From assembly GCF_000260985.4 (NCBI RefSeq), contig NC_017857.3:744001-808000 (forward strand): a DNA stretch of 64,000 nucleotides, written 5' to 3'. The stretch comes from Methylophaga nitratireducenticrescens (GTDB lineage: Bacteria; Pseudomonadota; Gammaproteobacteria; Nitrosococcales; Methylophagaceae). Below are positions 29,707-38,369 of the stretch, piece by piece. The translations under genes were made by a program, and so were the position numbers. The notes under the pieces were generated by a model. That model saw nothing but the letters and a program-made list of their open reading frames with translations, was not told where the DNA came from and searched no databases. The stretch's first letter is position 1; every line of letters begins with the position of its first letter.

Positions 29707-30615
29707 ATGGCAATTCAGTGGTTCCCCGGACATATGCATAAAGCCGGGCTGGAGATGAAAAAGATCCTGCCGCAGATGGATTTGATTATTGAAGTGCTGG
29801 ATGCCCGACTTCCTTATAGTAGTTCCAATCCCATGCTTGCGGCTATTCGAGGTGATAAGCCCTGCCTTAAGGTGTTGAACAAGGCCGATCTGGCGGATCC
29901 GCAACTGACTGAAATCTGGCAACAATATCTTGAGCAGGAACAGGGGATCAAAACCCTGGTTCTGTCTGCCAATGAGACTTCTCGTGGCAAGGAATTAATT
30001 GCGATGTGCCAAAAAATGGTACCGCATAAAGCCAGCAGTGTTAAAAAAATTCAGGCACTGATTATGGGCATTCCCAATGTTGGTAAATCGACATTGATAA
30101 ATGCACTTGCCGGGCGACAGATTGCCAAAACCGGTAATGAGCCTGCTGTGACCAAGGTTCAACAACGTATTATCGTTGATGATGTGGTGGTCTTACATGA
30201 TACACCGGGTGTGTTATGGCCCAATCTGGAAAATCATGACAGTGGGTATCGTTTGGCCATTACCCATGCTATTAAAGAAACTGCGTTTGAGAATCATGAT
30301 ATTGCCTTATACGCCGTCAAGTATCTTATGCAGCAATATCCTCAAGCCTTGTTCAGTAGATTTCATGTCGATGACATCACTGACCATGAGCAAACGATGC
30401 TGGAAAAAATGGCCCAGAAACGTGGTTGTATTAAAACCGGTGGTGTGGCCGATATTGAACGGATAAGTAAGATTCTGCTTACTGAATTACGCAATGGTCA
30501 GCTTGGCAAGCTGACGCTGGAAACACCCGAGATGACAGAACGGGAGTGGTTGCAGGTAATACAGAGACGTGAAGAAAAAGCGGCCAAAAAAGCGGCACGT
30601 AAAAATAAACGGTGA
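29707..30615 (+). CDS. rbgA: Ribosome biogenesis GTPase RbgA/YlqF
   Basis: A circularly permuted GTPase of 302 aa: G4 NKAD (58-61) comes before G1 GIPNVGKS (121-128) and G3 DTPG (about 165-168). The N-terminal QWFPGHMHKA is the family signature. In Bacillus RbgA drives late 50S assembly; proteobacterial members are presumed to act similarly. The C-terminal tail is rich in lysine and alanine. Confidence 0.94.
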   Translation: MAIQWFPGHMHKAGLEMKKILPQMDLIIEVLDARLPYSSSNPMLAAIRGDKPCLKVLNKADLADPQLTEIWQQYLEQEQGIKTLVLSANETSRGKELIAMCQKMVPHKASSVKKIQALIMGIPNVGKSTLINALAGRQIAKTGNEPAVTKVQQRIIVDDVVVLHDTPGVLWPNLENHDSGYRLAITHAIKETAFENHDIALYAVKYLMQQYPQALFSRFHVDDITDHEQTMLEKMAQKRGCIKTGGVADIERISKILLTELRNGQLGKLTLETPEMTEREWLQVIQRREEKAAKKAARKNKR

Positions 30616-30698
30616 TCCTCTTCAGCAGAATAAATGTATTTCTGTAACATCTGCTGTCTGAAACTGTCTGTTGAGTAACGGTTGTGGAGAATTATGTT

Positions 30699-31214
30699 AT
30701 GCGAATTTTAACGGTATTACTGATATTTATGCTGGCAGGCTGTGCGGCGACACAACCCTCGATATACGCAAAATCCCATAATGACATCGCTTATGAAGAG
30801 GTGCTGCAGAATTTTGAATCATATGAGCAGCAAACGGTACGTTGGGGTGGAATGATTGCTCATGTAGCGAATTATGAGAATTTTTCAGAATTGACCATCG
30901 TACAGTTCCCATTAACGCGTTATGGTGTCCCCATCTCAAGTGAAAAAAGTGCTGGTCGGTTTATTGTTCGAAGTGAAAATTTTCTCGATCCAATGATTTA
31001 TTCCCCAGAGAAACTGGCGACCTTTATTGGTACCGTTAACTCACTACAACTGCAAAAAGTCGACCAAAAAATGTTATCGCTACCGTTGATTACACTCGAG
31101 GAAAGTCACGTGTGGCCACAAAAAGATCCTGAGTCTTCACGGCCCTATAATCCAAAGCATGATGCGCCATTTTTAGGCTATGGCTATTATGGAACTGGCT
31201 CTTACTCTCCATAA
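30699..31214 (+). CDS. Outer-membrane lipoprotein, Slp family
   Basis: A 171-aa lipoprotein starting MRILTVLLIF with a lipobox LAGC (Cys15). The body (VRWGGMIAHVANY, then FIGTVNSLQLQKV) matches the Slp/YeaY starvation-lipoprotein family. GGAG lies 9 bp before the ATG at 30699; a GTG at 30684 in frame would add five residues and overlaps that ribosome-binding site. Slp proteins are stress-induced in E. coli; regulation here is unknown. Confidence 0.85.
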   Translation: MRILTVLLIFMLAGCAATQPSIYAKSHNDIAYEEVLQNFESYEQQTVRWGGMIAHVANYENFSELTIVQFPLTRYGVPISSEKSAGRFIVRSENFLDPMIYSPEKLATFIGTVNSLQLQKVDQKMLSLPLITLEESHVWPQKDPESSRPYNPKHDAPFLGYGYYGTGSYSP

Positions 31215-31236
31215 AAACCACTACTCGTACCACTCT

Positions 31237-31273
31237 ATTAATCTAAATAATAATTATTTGCATTTAGATTAAT
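31237..31273. promoter_or_regulatory. Fur-box-like site inside a perfect inverted repeat
   Basis: ATTAATCTAAAT (31237-31248) and ATTTAGATTAAT (31262-31273) form a perfect 12-bp inverted repeat around AATAATTATTTGC. The stretch 31246-31264 (AATAATAATTATTTGCATT) resembles a gammaproteobacterial Fur box, although it matches the E. coli 19-bp consensus at only about 11 positions. It lies about 50 bp before the small gene at 31323. Confidence 0.55.
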
Positions 31274-31322
31274 CGGTCCTTATACTGCATTTAACCTTAT
31301 CAATATTGCTGAGGTATACGAG

Positions 31323-31508
31323 ATGCAGTCATCAAAAAATTATTTTCCGAAACAAAATGCAATACATGTGGCGTTTAGTCCTGATCGACTAGAAGCATTA
31401 ATCAGTCAGGGGAAACTACATGCCGCTGACTTTAACTGTCTGGATAAAAAATCCAAACGAACTGTGTGGAGCATGCTGCTTGCAGCGGCAGCTCACAGAT
31501 TGAGTTAA
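31323..31508 (+). CDS. Small protein of unknown function, 61 aa
   Basis: First gene of a three-gene micro-operon behind the Fur-like site. The protein (MQSSKNYFPKQN start) has a conserved-looking core HVAFSPDRLEALISQGKLHAADFNCLD and a basic helix ending AAAAHRLS. There is no signal peptide or membrane segment. The next gene starts 2 bp after its stop. I do not recognise the family; from the promoter context a role in iron physiology is a guess. Confidence 0.7.
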   Translation: MQSSKNYFPKQNAIHVAFSPDRLEALISQGKLHAADFNCLDKKSKRTVWSMLLAAAAHRLS

Positions 31509-31510
31509 TC

Positions 31511-31777
31511 ATGAATGTAAACAGAGCAGAGAGAGCAGAAACCTGGTGCGAAGCGGTCATTTTGGCCGCCAATGAGCAATTGGAATCAATGTACCGCCAA
31601 CACGCTTCAGCATGTATTGCGTTGCAGATTTCGAGAAACTATCGGTTATTACTTACCCATAACGAACACCCTTTAAAGAAACAGCACTGGCGAGCCTTAT
31701 CGCAGCGCTGGTTACTCAGTTACCAACTTCATCGAGGCCAACAGCGTGGATTACCGGATATGTTGGAAAGTCTCTGA
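31511..31777 (+). CDS. Small protein of unknown function, 88 aa
   Basis: It starts at ATG 31511 (MNVNRAERAE), 2 bp after the previous stop. The protein is basic, helix-rich and rich in leucine, glutamine and tryptophan (KKQHWRALSQRWLLSYQLHRG). It has no signal or membrane segment and no family I can name. It is the second gene of the micro-operon and is probably translationally coupled to the first. Confidence 0.65.
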   Translation: MNVNRAERAETWCEAVILAANEQLESMYRQHASACIALQISRNYRLLLTHNEHPLKKQHWRALSQRWLLSYQLHRGQQRGLPDMLESL

Positions 31778-31807
31778 ATCGTCAAATTTAAAATAAGGAT
31801 CTTTACC

Positions 31808-32026
31808 ATGGCTTCAAATTCCTGTCAGCCGGAAAACGTCTTTTCTTCCAGTACCTGTGATATCCAGTTTTGTCCTGATTGTAAGATGGTTCACGTTAAT
31901 ATGGGCGCTATCACCATCCGTATGACGGAGCAGCATTTTGCAACGTACGCGATTGATATCAGCAAAGCCTTGTTTCATATGCGGCAACGTGAAATACATC
32001 AGGCCGATATGCGGGTAATGATGTAA
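31808..32026 (+). CDS. Small CxxC protein of unknown function, 72 aa
   Basis: Third gene of the micro-operon, 30 bp after the second, with AAGGAT before its ATG. It contains a CPDC pair in FCPDCKMVHVNMGAITIRM, plus further cysteines upstream, which suggests metal binding or redox activity. The rest is a helix (FATYAIDISKALFHMRQREI). No known function. A strong bidirectional terminator follows. Confidence 0.7.
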   Translation: MASNSCQPENVFSSSTCDIQFCPDCKMVHVNMGAITIRMTEQHFATYAIDISKALFHMRQREIHQADMRVMM

Positions 32027-32086
32027 AAAGAACTTTCATACTATTACTTTTGATCAATTCTGAAATTCGTCCTTTAGATGATCAGT

Positions 32087-32113
32087 AAAAAAGGGAGCCA
32101 GGCTCCCTTTTTT
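32087..32113. terminator. Bidirectional-type terminator
   Basis: An A-rich run leads into GGGAGC (32093-32098), loop CAG, then GCTCCC (32102-32107) followed by six T. It ends the micro-operon before the PepSY-type gene. Confidence 0.9.
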
Positions 32114-32198
32114 GTCTGAAAATTATGGCAAGGTAAAATTTTGTTGTTGTTTTCAGCTATGCTTGTAGCTGCACTGAAAAAATATTTGGAATAGGCTG

Positions 32199-32906
32199 AT
32201 GCTGAAAGGGATAAAAGTCACAGCGATTGTGATCATTTGCTTGCTGATGCTCATTTGGCTAACCTGTACTTTGTTGCTGAATCATGCAAGAGATCTCAAG
32301 CTGGACCAATACAAACTGACCACCCCCTGGTTGCTTGAACATTATCAGCTAACCGTTGTGCCGGTGGAGCATGGCTGGATATTGGCCGAACTGCTGTTTT
32401 TGGAAATTGACTCACAACTTTATGTGAATGCTGAACCTGAGCTGAGACTTAACCGTCCATTATTAGGGGGAATTTTACTGGAGGACATTATTGCACTGGC
32501 TACGGATGATAATCTGATCCTGTTTGATACAGAAGGCCAGTACATCGGTACGCTAGGAGCTGCAGAGCTAATCCCAGCGGAAATTCAGAATATTGGTTTG
32601 CATCACGGTCTACCAGTGCTACAGACGCGTAGTGGAATGTGGCAAGGTAATCCGATATTGGATGATTGGCAATTAATATCATTGCAGGGTGTTTCATGGA
32701 GTAAGTCGATTCCTGTTCCAGAATCATCGCTGCACGAACTTAGGCAGCAGCTAGAAGCCCATAACATCAAGCTGACAACGCTACTTGAAGATATCTGTAA
32801 CGGACGATTTTTTGGCGAAAAGGGTCGTTGGCTGATTGATGCATTATTACTGTTAATAATGGTTCTTGCATTACGCGGCATGTTTGGATTAACAGACAAG
32901 TCATAA
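32199..32906 (+). CDS. PepSY-type membrane protein
   Basis: A 235-aa protein with one N-terminal and one C-terminal membrane segment and a periplasmic middle. The stretch TLLLNHARDLKLD followed by WLLEHY, and the C-terminal LEDICNGRFFGEKGRWLIDALLLL, match the small PepSY-associated TM proteins that often accompany siderophore or haem uptake genes. It follows the operon with the Fur-like site but has its own leader. The biochemical role of the family is unclear. Confidence 0.65.
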   Translation: MLKGIKVTAIVIICLLMLIWLTCTLLLNHARDLKLDQYKLTTPWLLEHYQLTVVPVEHGWILAELLFLEIDSQLYVNAEPELRLNRPLLGGILLEDIIALATDDNLILFDTEGQYIGTLGAAELIPAEIQNIGLHHGLPVLQTRSGMWQGNPILDDWQLISLQGVSWSKSIPVPESSLHELRQQLEAHNIKLTTLLEDICNGRFFGEKGRWLIDALLLLIMVLALRGMFGLTDKS

Positions 32907-32952
32907 TGGCGTGGTTATGTCATTATAAAAATTACTTTCGGGAGGTAGGTTT

Positions 32953-33909
32953 TTGAGACAGACAGGGTTTCCGTTTCTGCCCAAAGACTTCATTGAAACT
33001 GAAGATGGATTGATATTTGCCGTAGTCAGCTATCACTCACATGATCAGAAAGTGGGCTGCTTTTTACGTTATGTGCAGGATCAACATGGTTGGCATAAAG
33101 TGGATACTGAACAGGCTAACCGTTTACTTGAACGCCATCATCCAGAATTTTTATTTTATTCCAGCCAGTTTGATGCAGCCTTTCATGCGGTTCCGGTGAA
33201 CAGCATTATTCATCATCACCGTCCCGAGCAACGATTGCAGCAATTACTGAAACAACCAGCCGACGATCCACTGCAGCATAAACTACATAAATTGATAGCC
33301 ATTTTGCAGCAATATTCAGTGGATATTACTGCTCTGGGACTCACCGGTTCAATGCTGGTAAATCAGCAAAAAGCGACGTCAGATATTGATCTGGTTATTT
33401 ATGGACGTGACACTTTCCATCAATGTCGCTCTGCCATTAAAAAAGCAATCGCAGATAACCTGCTGCAGAAGCTGGATAAAACTCAAATGCAGGAAAACTA
33501 TCAGCGGCGGGATAGTGAGCTGGATTTTGATACGTTTAGCTGGCATGAATACCGGAAATGCAATAAAGCGATGATTGATGGCAGTAAATTCGATATTGGA
33601 ATGGTCTGTCTTAAAGAAGAATTGGATATAGAGCATCGGCATTTTCTCAAACAAGGCATTAAAACCATCCAATGCCGGGTGACCGATGACAGTCGTGCAT
33701 TTGATTTCCCTGCACGATACCGAGTTGATAATGCACTGACACCTGAAATTATTTCCTTTACCCATACCTACGTTGGACAAGTGGAAAAAGGAGAATTCAT
33801 TGAGGTTTGCGGTGCATTGGAATGCGATGCTTCCGGGACCTGCCGAATTGTGGTCGGTTCTACACGTGAAGCCCGAGGCGAATATATAAAGGTGATTGAA
33901 CAAAAATGA
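32953..33909 (+). CDS. Nucleotidyltransferase-fold protein (pol beta superfamily, COG1665-like)
   Basis: A 318-aa protein with the pol-beta nucleotidyltransferase motif: GLTGSMLV near residues 129-136, then SDIDLVIYG with the DxD aspartates near 144-146. The N-terminal region (DFIETEDGLIFAVVSY) resembles a group best known from archaea; that recollection is not checked. The start is TTG 32953, supported by GGAGG 7 bp upstream. Its stop overlaps the gnd start (ATGA), so the two are translationally coupled. The substrate is unknown. Confidence 0.72.
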   Translation: MRQTGFPFLPKDFIETEDGLIFAVVSYHSHDQKVGCFLRYVQDQHGWHKVDTEQANRLLERHHPEFLFYSSQFDAAFHAVPVNSIIHHHRPEQRLQQLLKQPADDPLQHKLHKLIAILQQYSVDITALGLTGSMLVNQQKATSDIDLVIYGRDTFHQCRSAIKKAIADNLLQKLDKTQMQENYQRRDSELDFDTFSWHEYRKCNKAMIDGSKFDIGMVCLKEELDIEHRHFLKQGIKTIQCRVTDDSRAFDFPARYRVDNALTPEIISFTHTYVGQVEKGEFIEVCGALECDASGTCRIVVGSTREARGEYIKVIEQK

Positions 33910-35372
33910 GCGAACTGATTCAAAATACAAAAGCAGATATAGGCGTAGTAGGTTTAGCCGTGATGGGGCAGAACCTGGTGCTCAACATGAATGACAAAGG
34001 TTTTAAGGTAGCGGTTTATAACCGGACCACCTCCAAAGTCGATGAGTTTCTGGAGGGACCAGCAAAAGATACCAATATTATCGGTTGCCATGATCTGAAA
34101 AAATTTGTCGAAAGCCTGCAAATGCCTCGTCGTGTTATGTTGATGGTGAAAGCGGGCCCCGTGGTGGATTCCTTTATTGAGCAACTGGTTACCTATCTGG
34201 ATAAAGGCGACATCATTATTGATGGCGGTAACTCGCTGTTTAATGACAGTGACAGACGTACCCATGAACTGCATAAAAAAGGCATTCTGTTTGTCGGCAG
34301 TGGTGTTTCAGGTGGTGAGGAAGGCGCACGTTTCGGACCTTCTTTGATGCCTGGTGGTAATAATGCTGCTTGGCCTGCAATTAAACCCATTTTTCAAGCC
34401 ATTGCCGCACAAGTTGATGGTGAGGCCTGTTGTGACTGGGTTGGTAATGATGGTGCAGGCCATTATGTAAAAATGGTGCATAACGGCATTGAATACGGTG
34501 ATATGCAATTGATTTGCGAAGCCTATCAAATGATGCGTGAAGGCCTGGGTATGTCGGGAGATGAAATTCAGCAGGTATTTTCTGAATGGAATGAAGGCGT
34601 TCTGGACTCCTATCTGATCGAGATTACCCGCGATATCCTGGCGGTTAAAGAGCCGGATGGCAGTTTGCTGATTGATCATATTCTGGATACTGCCGGTCAA
34701 AAAGGAACAGGTAAATGGACAGGTATTAATGCACTGGAGTTAGGTATTCCATTAACGCTGATTGGAGAAGCCGTATTTTCCCGCTGTTTATCTGGTCTGA
34801 AAGATGAACGGGTGACTGCCTCTAGTGTTTTGCCTGCAGGGGCAGGTGAATTTTCCGGCGATAAAGCTGAAATGGTTAACGCAATTCGTGATGCCTTATA
34901 CGCCTCGAAAATTATTTCCTATGCCCAGGGTTATATGTTGATGCGTGAAGCAGCCAAAACCTATGGGTGGGAACTCAATTATGGTGGTATTGCATTGATG
35001 TGGCGAGGCGGTTGTATTATTCGCAGTCGCTTTCTGGGCAATATTCGCGACGCTTTTGAACGTAACCCCCAACTGGGAAATCTGTTATTGGATGATTTCT
35101 TCATTGATGCAATCACTGAGGCCTTACCGGGTTGGCGTAAAGCCGTTGGCTGTGCCATCAGTCTTGGGGTTCCTGTACCTGCATTCAGCAGCGCATTATC
35201 TTTCTATGATGGTTATCGCAGTGAACGCTTACCGGCCAATTTATTGCAGGCCCAGCGAGATTATTTTGGTGCTCACACGTATGAGCGGCTGGATAAGCCC
35301 CGCGGTGAATATTTCCATACCAACTGGACTGGCAGAGGTGGTAATGTTTCAGCATCCACCTATGAAGCGTGA
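33906..35372 (+). CDS. gnd: 6-phosphogluconate dehydrogenase, decarboxylating
   Basis: An oxidative pentose phosphate pathway enzyme converting 6-phosphogluconate to ribulose-5-phosphate, CO2 and NADPH. The 488-aa length fits the long (GndA) type. The Rossmann motif GLAVMGQN is near residues 17-24, and the VGSGVSGGEEGA catalytic loop and the lysine-containing KMVHNGIEYGDMQ motif are intact. In methylotrophs it takes part in formaldehyde oxidation through the RuMP cycle, which would fit the suspected host. It is coupled to the upstream nucleotidyltransferase gene. Confidence 0.97.
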   Translation: MSELIQNTKADIGVVGLAVMGQNLVLNMNDKGFKVAVYNRTTSKVDEFLEGPAKDTNIIGCHDLKKFVESLQMPRRVMLMVKAGPVVDSFIEQLVTYLDKGDIIIDGGNSLFNDSDRRTHELHKKGILFVGSGVSGGEEGARFGPSLMPGGNNAAWPAIKPIFQAIAAQVDGEACCDWVGNDGAGHYVKMVHNGIEYGDMQLICEAYQMMREGLGMSGDEIQQVFSEWNEGVLDSYLIEITRDILAVKEPDGSLLIDHILDTAGQKGTGKWTGINALELGIPLTLIGEAVFSRCLSGLKDERVTASSVLPAGAGEFSGDKAEMVNAIRDALYASKIISYAQGYMLMREAAKTYGWELNYGGIALMWRGGCIIRSRFLGNIRDAFERNPQLGNLLLDDFFIDAITEALPGWRKAVGCAISLGVPVPAFSSALSFYDGYRSERLPANLLQAQRDYFGAHTYERLDKPRGEYFHTNWTGRGGNVSASTYEA

Positions 35373-35397
35373 AGCCTGTAAATTGAAACACTGAAGA

Positions 35398-35419
35398 GGG
35401 CGGGGTAACCGCCCTTTTT
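35398..35419 (+). terminator. Terminator of gnd
   Basis: GGGCGG (35398-35403) pairs with CCGCCC (35409-35414) around GGTAA, followed by five T, 26 bp after the gnd stop. Confidence 0.9.
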
Positions 35420-35431
35420 AATATTCAAAAT

Positions 35432-36298
35432 TTACAAAGGTCTAGTTCTTGTCAGCACCATAAACTGGTTAGGTTCGCCAACAATATAGATATTACCCTC
35501 AGCATCGGTAGTAACCCCTTCCGGCTGAGCCATTTTTGGCCAAAGACGATATGGGCCAGTGCCTAATCTGATTCGGGATTTTTCCTGCCCTGCCAAATCA
35601 ATTACATGCAGGCTGTTTGAGTCATCACTTAACACCAGTAATCTTTCATCCAGCCCCTGCAACAAGGTCAGACCCGAGAAATCACCCACCTCCAGACGCA
35701 GATTTTTCATTACATCAAACTGATTGGTCTGTGTATCGTTTTCCAGTGCGAAATGCATGATCCGGGCAGGCTTCTCTTGCACAAAAAACACGCCATGCTG
35801 TGATGAAAAGGCAATCCCCTCAATGCCTTTATTCGCTTTTTCAGGAGGAAGCAGGGCGAGGGTTTTTACATCAGAATAGTGAACTTCTGTCGTGGTGTCG
35901 TGTATGTCAACAAAACTAATGGTTTGCTGCCGCTCTTCGCTGACAATAAATCGATCGCCACCAACATAATCAATACTTTCAGTATCAGAAAAACCTATTA
36001 AATCAATTTTTCTCAGTAGTTGACCATTTTTACTGATGACAACGATCTGCTCAGGATTATTAACAATTCCATACAGATGTCCAGAATCAGGATGATAAGT
36101 TATGCCGGATAAATTATCTTCTATACCATCAATCGTCAGCGTCTTGCTTAACAGATAGTGATTAAGATCCCATACTTCAGTGGTTTTAGTTGTGGCAGAA
36201 CTGACTGTATTGAACCAAAGACAGCCACTTAAAATCGTGCTGAGCAATAATACAATAAGTAGTAATCTCGACCGGGTTTTATCCGAGAAAAGAGCCAT
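35432..36298 (-). CDS. SdiA-regulated (YjiK-type) beta-propeller lipoprotein
   Basis: A lipoprotein with lipobox LSGC after an N-terminal signal and a body of repeated beta-propeller-like blades (GITYHPDSGHLYGIVN, then DTESIDYVGGDRFIVSEE). It matches the SdiA-regulated/YjiK family. AAGGA is well placed for ATG 36298 (MALFSDKTRS, 288 aa); the upstream in-frame start at 36340 lacks one. The function of the family is unknown; extracytoplasmic ligand binding is inferred. Confidence 0.85.
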   Translation of the reverse strand: MALFSDKTRSRLLLIVLLLSTILSGCLWFNTVSSATTKTTEVWDLNHYLLSKTLTIDGIEDNLSGITYHPDSGHLYGIVNNPEQIVVISKNGQLLRKIDLIGFSDTESIDYVGGDRFIVSEERQQTISFVDIHDTTTEVHYSDVKTLALLPPEKANKGIEGIAFSSQHGVFFVQEKPARIMHFALENDTQTNQFDVMKNLRLEVGDFSGLTLLQGLDERLLVLSDDSNSLHVIDLAGQEKSRIRLGTGPYRLWPKMAQPEGVTTDAEGNIYIVGEPNQFMVLTRTRPL

Positions 36299-36423
36299 GC
36301 GTTTATCCTTCAACTTGGTTAATCTACCAATACCAGACATTGATATGACGTTAAGAAGAACGATAATCCTTGAGGCTTAACTCAAACTGAAAAATAGCGT
36401 TGAATCAGAATTATTTTTAGGGC

Positions 36424-36855
36424 TTATTCATCGACATCATCCATATCGGCTTGCCCTGATAAGCGACGCCGTATGTGCGACCATGACATTCCCACTGCGA
36501 GAACAGCAGCGATAAGAAATAAAATGATATAGGTAAAAGCGGCATGATGACGGAGTTCCAGAATACCTAAATCAAATAACCACCAGATAATAATGGCAAA
36601 AAAGGCAAAAGCGAGGATCAGACCAAATCCCCCTAATGATCGGAATGTTGCTCTGAGATAAACCGTCCAGCCAATCAGAATAATAACGGTAGCCATGGCA
36701 AATGGAGGCGTGATGTTCATACCAGCGTTGCCAAACAGAGCATCATTAGCCCAATGATAATAACTGTAACCACTCGGGTTATAACTGATAAAGACCAGCA
36801 AAACAGCAAACAGCAAACGTAATAAAAAGCCTTTACTATTAAAACGTTGTGCCAT
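36424..36855 (-). CDS. Four-helix membrane protein, DUF6524-like
   Basis: A 143-aa protein with about four hydrophobic segments and the opening RFNSKGFLLRLLFAVLLV followed by SYNPSGYSYYHW. It resembles DUF6524, unknown in function. The C-terminus is an acidic cytoplasmic tail. The acyP gene lies 26 bp upstream on the same strand, so co-transcription is likely. Confidence 0.7.
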   Translation of the reverse strand: MAQRFNSKGFLLRLLFAVLLVFISYNPSGYSYYHWANDALFGNAGMNITPPFAMATVIILIGWTVYLRATFRSLGGFGLILAFAFFAIIIWWLFDLGILELRHHAAFTYIILFLIAAVLAVGMSWSHIRRRLSGQADMDDVDE

Positions 36856-36881
36856 GACCGTCTCCTAAATTATTTATTGGG

Positions 36882-37157
36882 CTAACGAATCTCAAACTGG
36901 GTAAATTCGCCGGTTGCTGTTAGTTTTTCCAGACTGATATCAGTGATCTGCGCAAAATTCGGTCCTTGCCAGGCCCACTCAAGTAACTGCTCCAGTTGAG
37001 CAGGTTCACCTTCGGCCACCATCTCAACCTGTCCACTGCGCAGGTTACGCACCCAGCCTGTTACGCCTATTTTCTGCGCTGCGATTTGCGCCGACATACG
37101 GTAGCCGACACCTTGCACGCGACCTTCAATTAAAAAGTGGTACCGTGCTATTTCCAT
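36882..37157 (-). CDS. acyP: Acylphosphatase
   Basis: A small cytoplasmic enzyme hydrolysing acyl phosphates. At 91 aa it carries the GRVQGVGYR loop with the catalytic Arg20 and GWVRNL with Asn38, the two residues required in the family. It marks the left edge of the conserved backbone before the accessory block; the 185 bp up to the next ORF (37158-37342) are AT-rich and show nothing I recognise. Confidence 0.95.
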   Translation of the reverse strand: MEIARYHFLIEGRVQGVGYRMSAQIAAQKIGVTGWVRNLRSGQVEMVAEGEPAQLEQLLEWAWQGPNFAQITDISLEKLTATGEFTQFEIR

Positions 37158-37342
37158 CTGATAATAAATAAGCCAATCTTATCTTTTAATTTCATAGATT
37201 TATTTTTCCGATGATTGATAATGCCGTGCTTAGAAATTGCTTTAAAAAATATAACGATATTATACTCAACCGCCTATTTATTTCCTCACCTCTGGAAACG
37301 TCAGCAGCACTAAGAGAATCTCATCGAAACAAGGTAACTCTT

Positions 37343-37516
37343 CTAAAACCATGTTTTCGTTTGACTTATCATTGGAGCTGAGTGAGAAAAGTACATGTTA
37401 GAACCATAGCCTAACACTGTTGAATCCCCTAATGAGTTTAGTGTAAGCAGAATATCGCCAATTTTTAATTTTTGAATGGTTTTGCTTTCTGGCACAAAGC
37501 AATAGCTAATTTTCAT
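37343..37516 (-). CDS. Candidate small ORF downstream of the exported-protein gene, 57 aa
   Basis: An ATG frame starting at the base right after the stop of the 37517-38302 gene. It encodes MKISYCFVPESK, then KLKIGDILLTLNSLGD, ending TKTWF. The tight spacing suggests translational coupling. No domain is recognised; the sequence reads like part of a small beta-rich protein. Confidence 0.4.
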   Translation of the reverse strand: MKISYCFVPESKTIQKLKIGDILLTLNSLGDSTVLGYGSNMYFSHSAPMISQTKTWF

Positions 37517-38302
37517 TTATGGTGTATTGATGTAAGGTAACATTTCCTGTAATTCTTTTAACTCTTTTTTGTGCTCATATAAATCGTCAAGCTCTGAGTC
37601 TAACTGTTTAATCTGTGCTTGTAGATGTTCTAAATATTCTGCCTTTGACATTTTGTAACGACCATCTTTCAGAAAGGCGTTCAGGTGTGTTTTTAATTCA
37701 CCAATGGTGTTAATGAATGCACCATTTTCTTTTTCGGCAGGGTTGTGGTCATTAACAAGCAAGATTATGTCATTGAGTGAAACAGGTATTTTGATGGTTT
37801 CGTATTGGCCATCGGCTATTTTTTTTGAGACTGATTTTTGGTTTTTGGGATCGTACACAACGGGTATGATTTTATTGATTCTTGCACCATATAATTCAGC
37901 ATAGCCTGGTTTCTGTGCCTCTTTGTTACCAATCATGGCTTGTTTAGCAAACTCGTAGACATTGTTAATGTGCTTTGTGGTTTCTTTGTCCGGCCAGTCT
38001 TTGTTCATGGCATCAACAATAATCGCGATATGAATACCGCCTTTGTTCTTTTTAAGATGCTCTACGTACATTCTCGAAAAAGCCTTGTAATCGAGCGGTT
38101 TTTTTAGCATCGGTATTGAAAGGAACTGTCCTTCGCGAGCCTTTGCTTTGATGACTTCAGGGGCAACTTCAAATGTTAGGCCTGTTGACTCTGGCGATTT
38201 ATTTTCGTGTGATGTCGTATGCTTTTTAGCTACGCCAGATTGCCCCCAACTGAGTATGATGACTGTCATCAGCAAATAAATTATTTTGACTGATTGTTTC
38301 AT
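37517..38302 (-). CDS. Exported protein of unknown function with C-terminal coiled coil
   Basis: A 261-aa protein with a signal peptide (to about GVAKKH), a central alpha/beta region (GGIHIAIIVDAMN, then LNDIILLVNDHNPA) and a C-terminal coiled coil (about 225-255, rich in Leu/Glu/Lys heptads). There is no lipobox and no known family. It is the first of several exported orphan proteins between acyP and guaA. The AT-rich composition differs from the flanking housekeeping genes by eye. Confidence 0.75.
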   Translation of the reverse strand: MKQSVKIIYLLMTVIILSWGQSGVAKKHTTSHENKSPESTGLTFEVAPEVIKAKAREGQFLSIPMLKKPLDYKAFSRMYVEHLKKNKGGIHIAIIVDAMNKDWPDKETTKHINNVYEFAKQAMIGNKEAQKPGYAELYGARINKIIPVVYDPKNQKSVSKKIADGQYETIKIPVSLNDIILLVNDHNPAEKENGAFINTIGELKTHLNAFLKDGRYKMSKAEYLEHLQAQIKQLDSELDDLYEHKKELKELQEMLPYINTP

Positions 38303-38369
38303 GCGAATACGCCTCTATATTAGGTGGGCTATCTATATTTATTCAGCTGTTGTTCTCAACGAAGTGATG

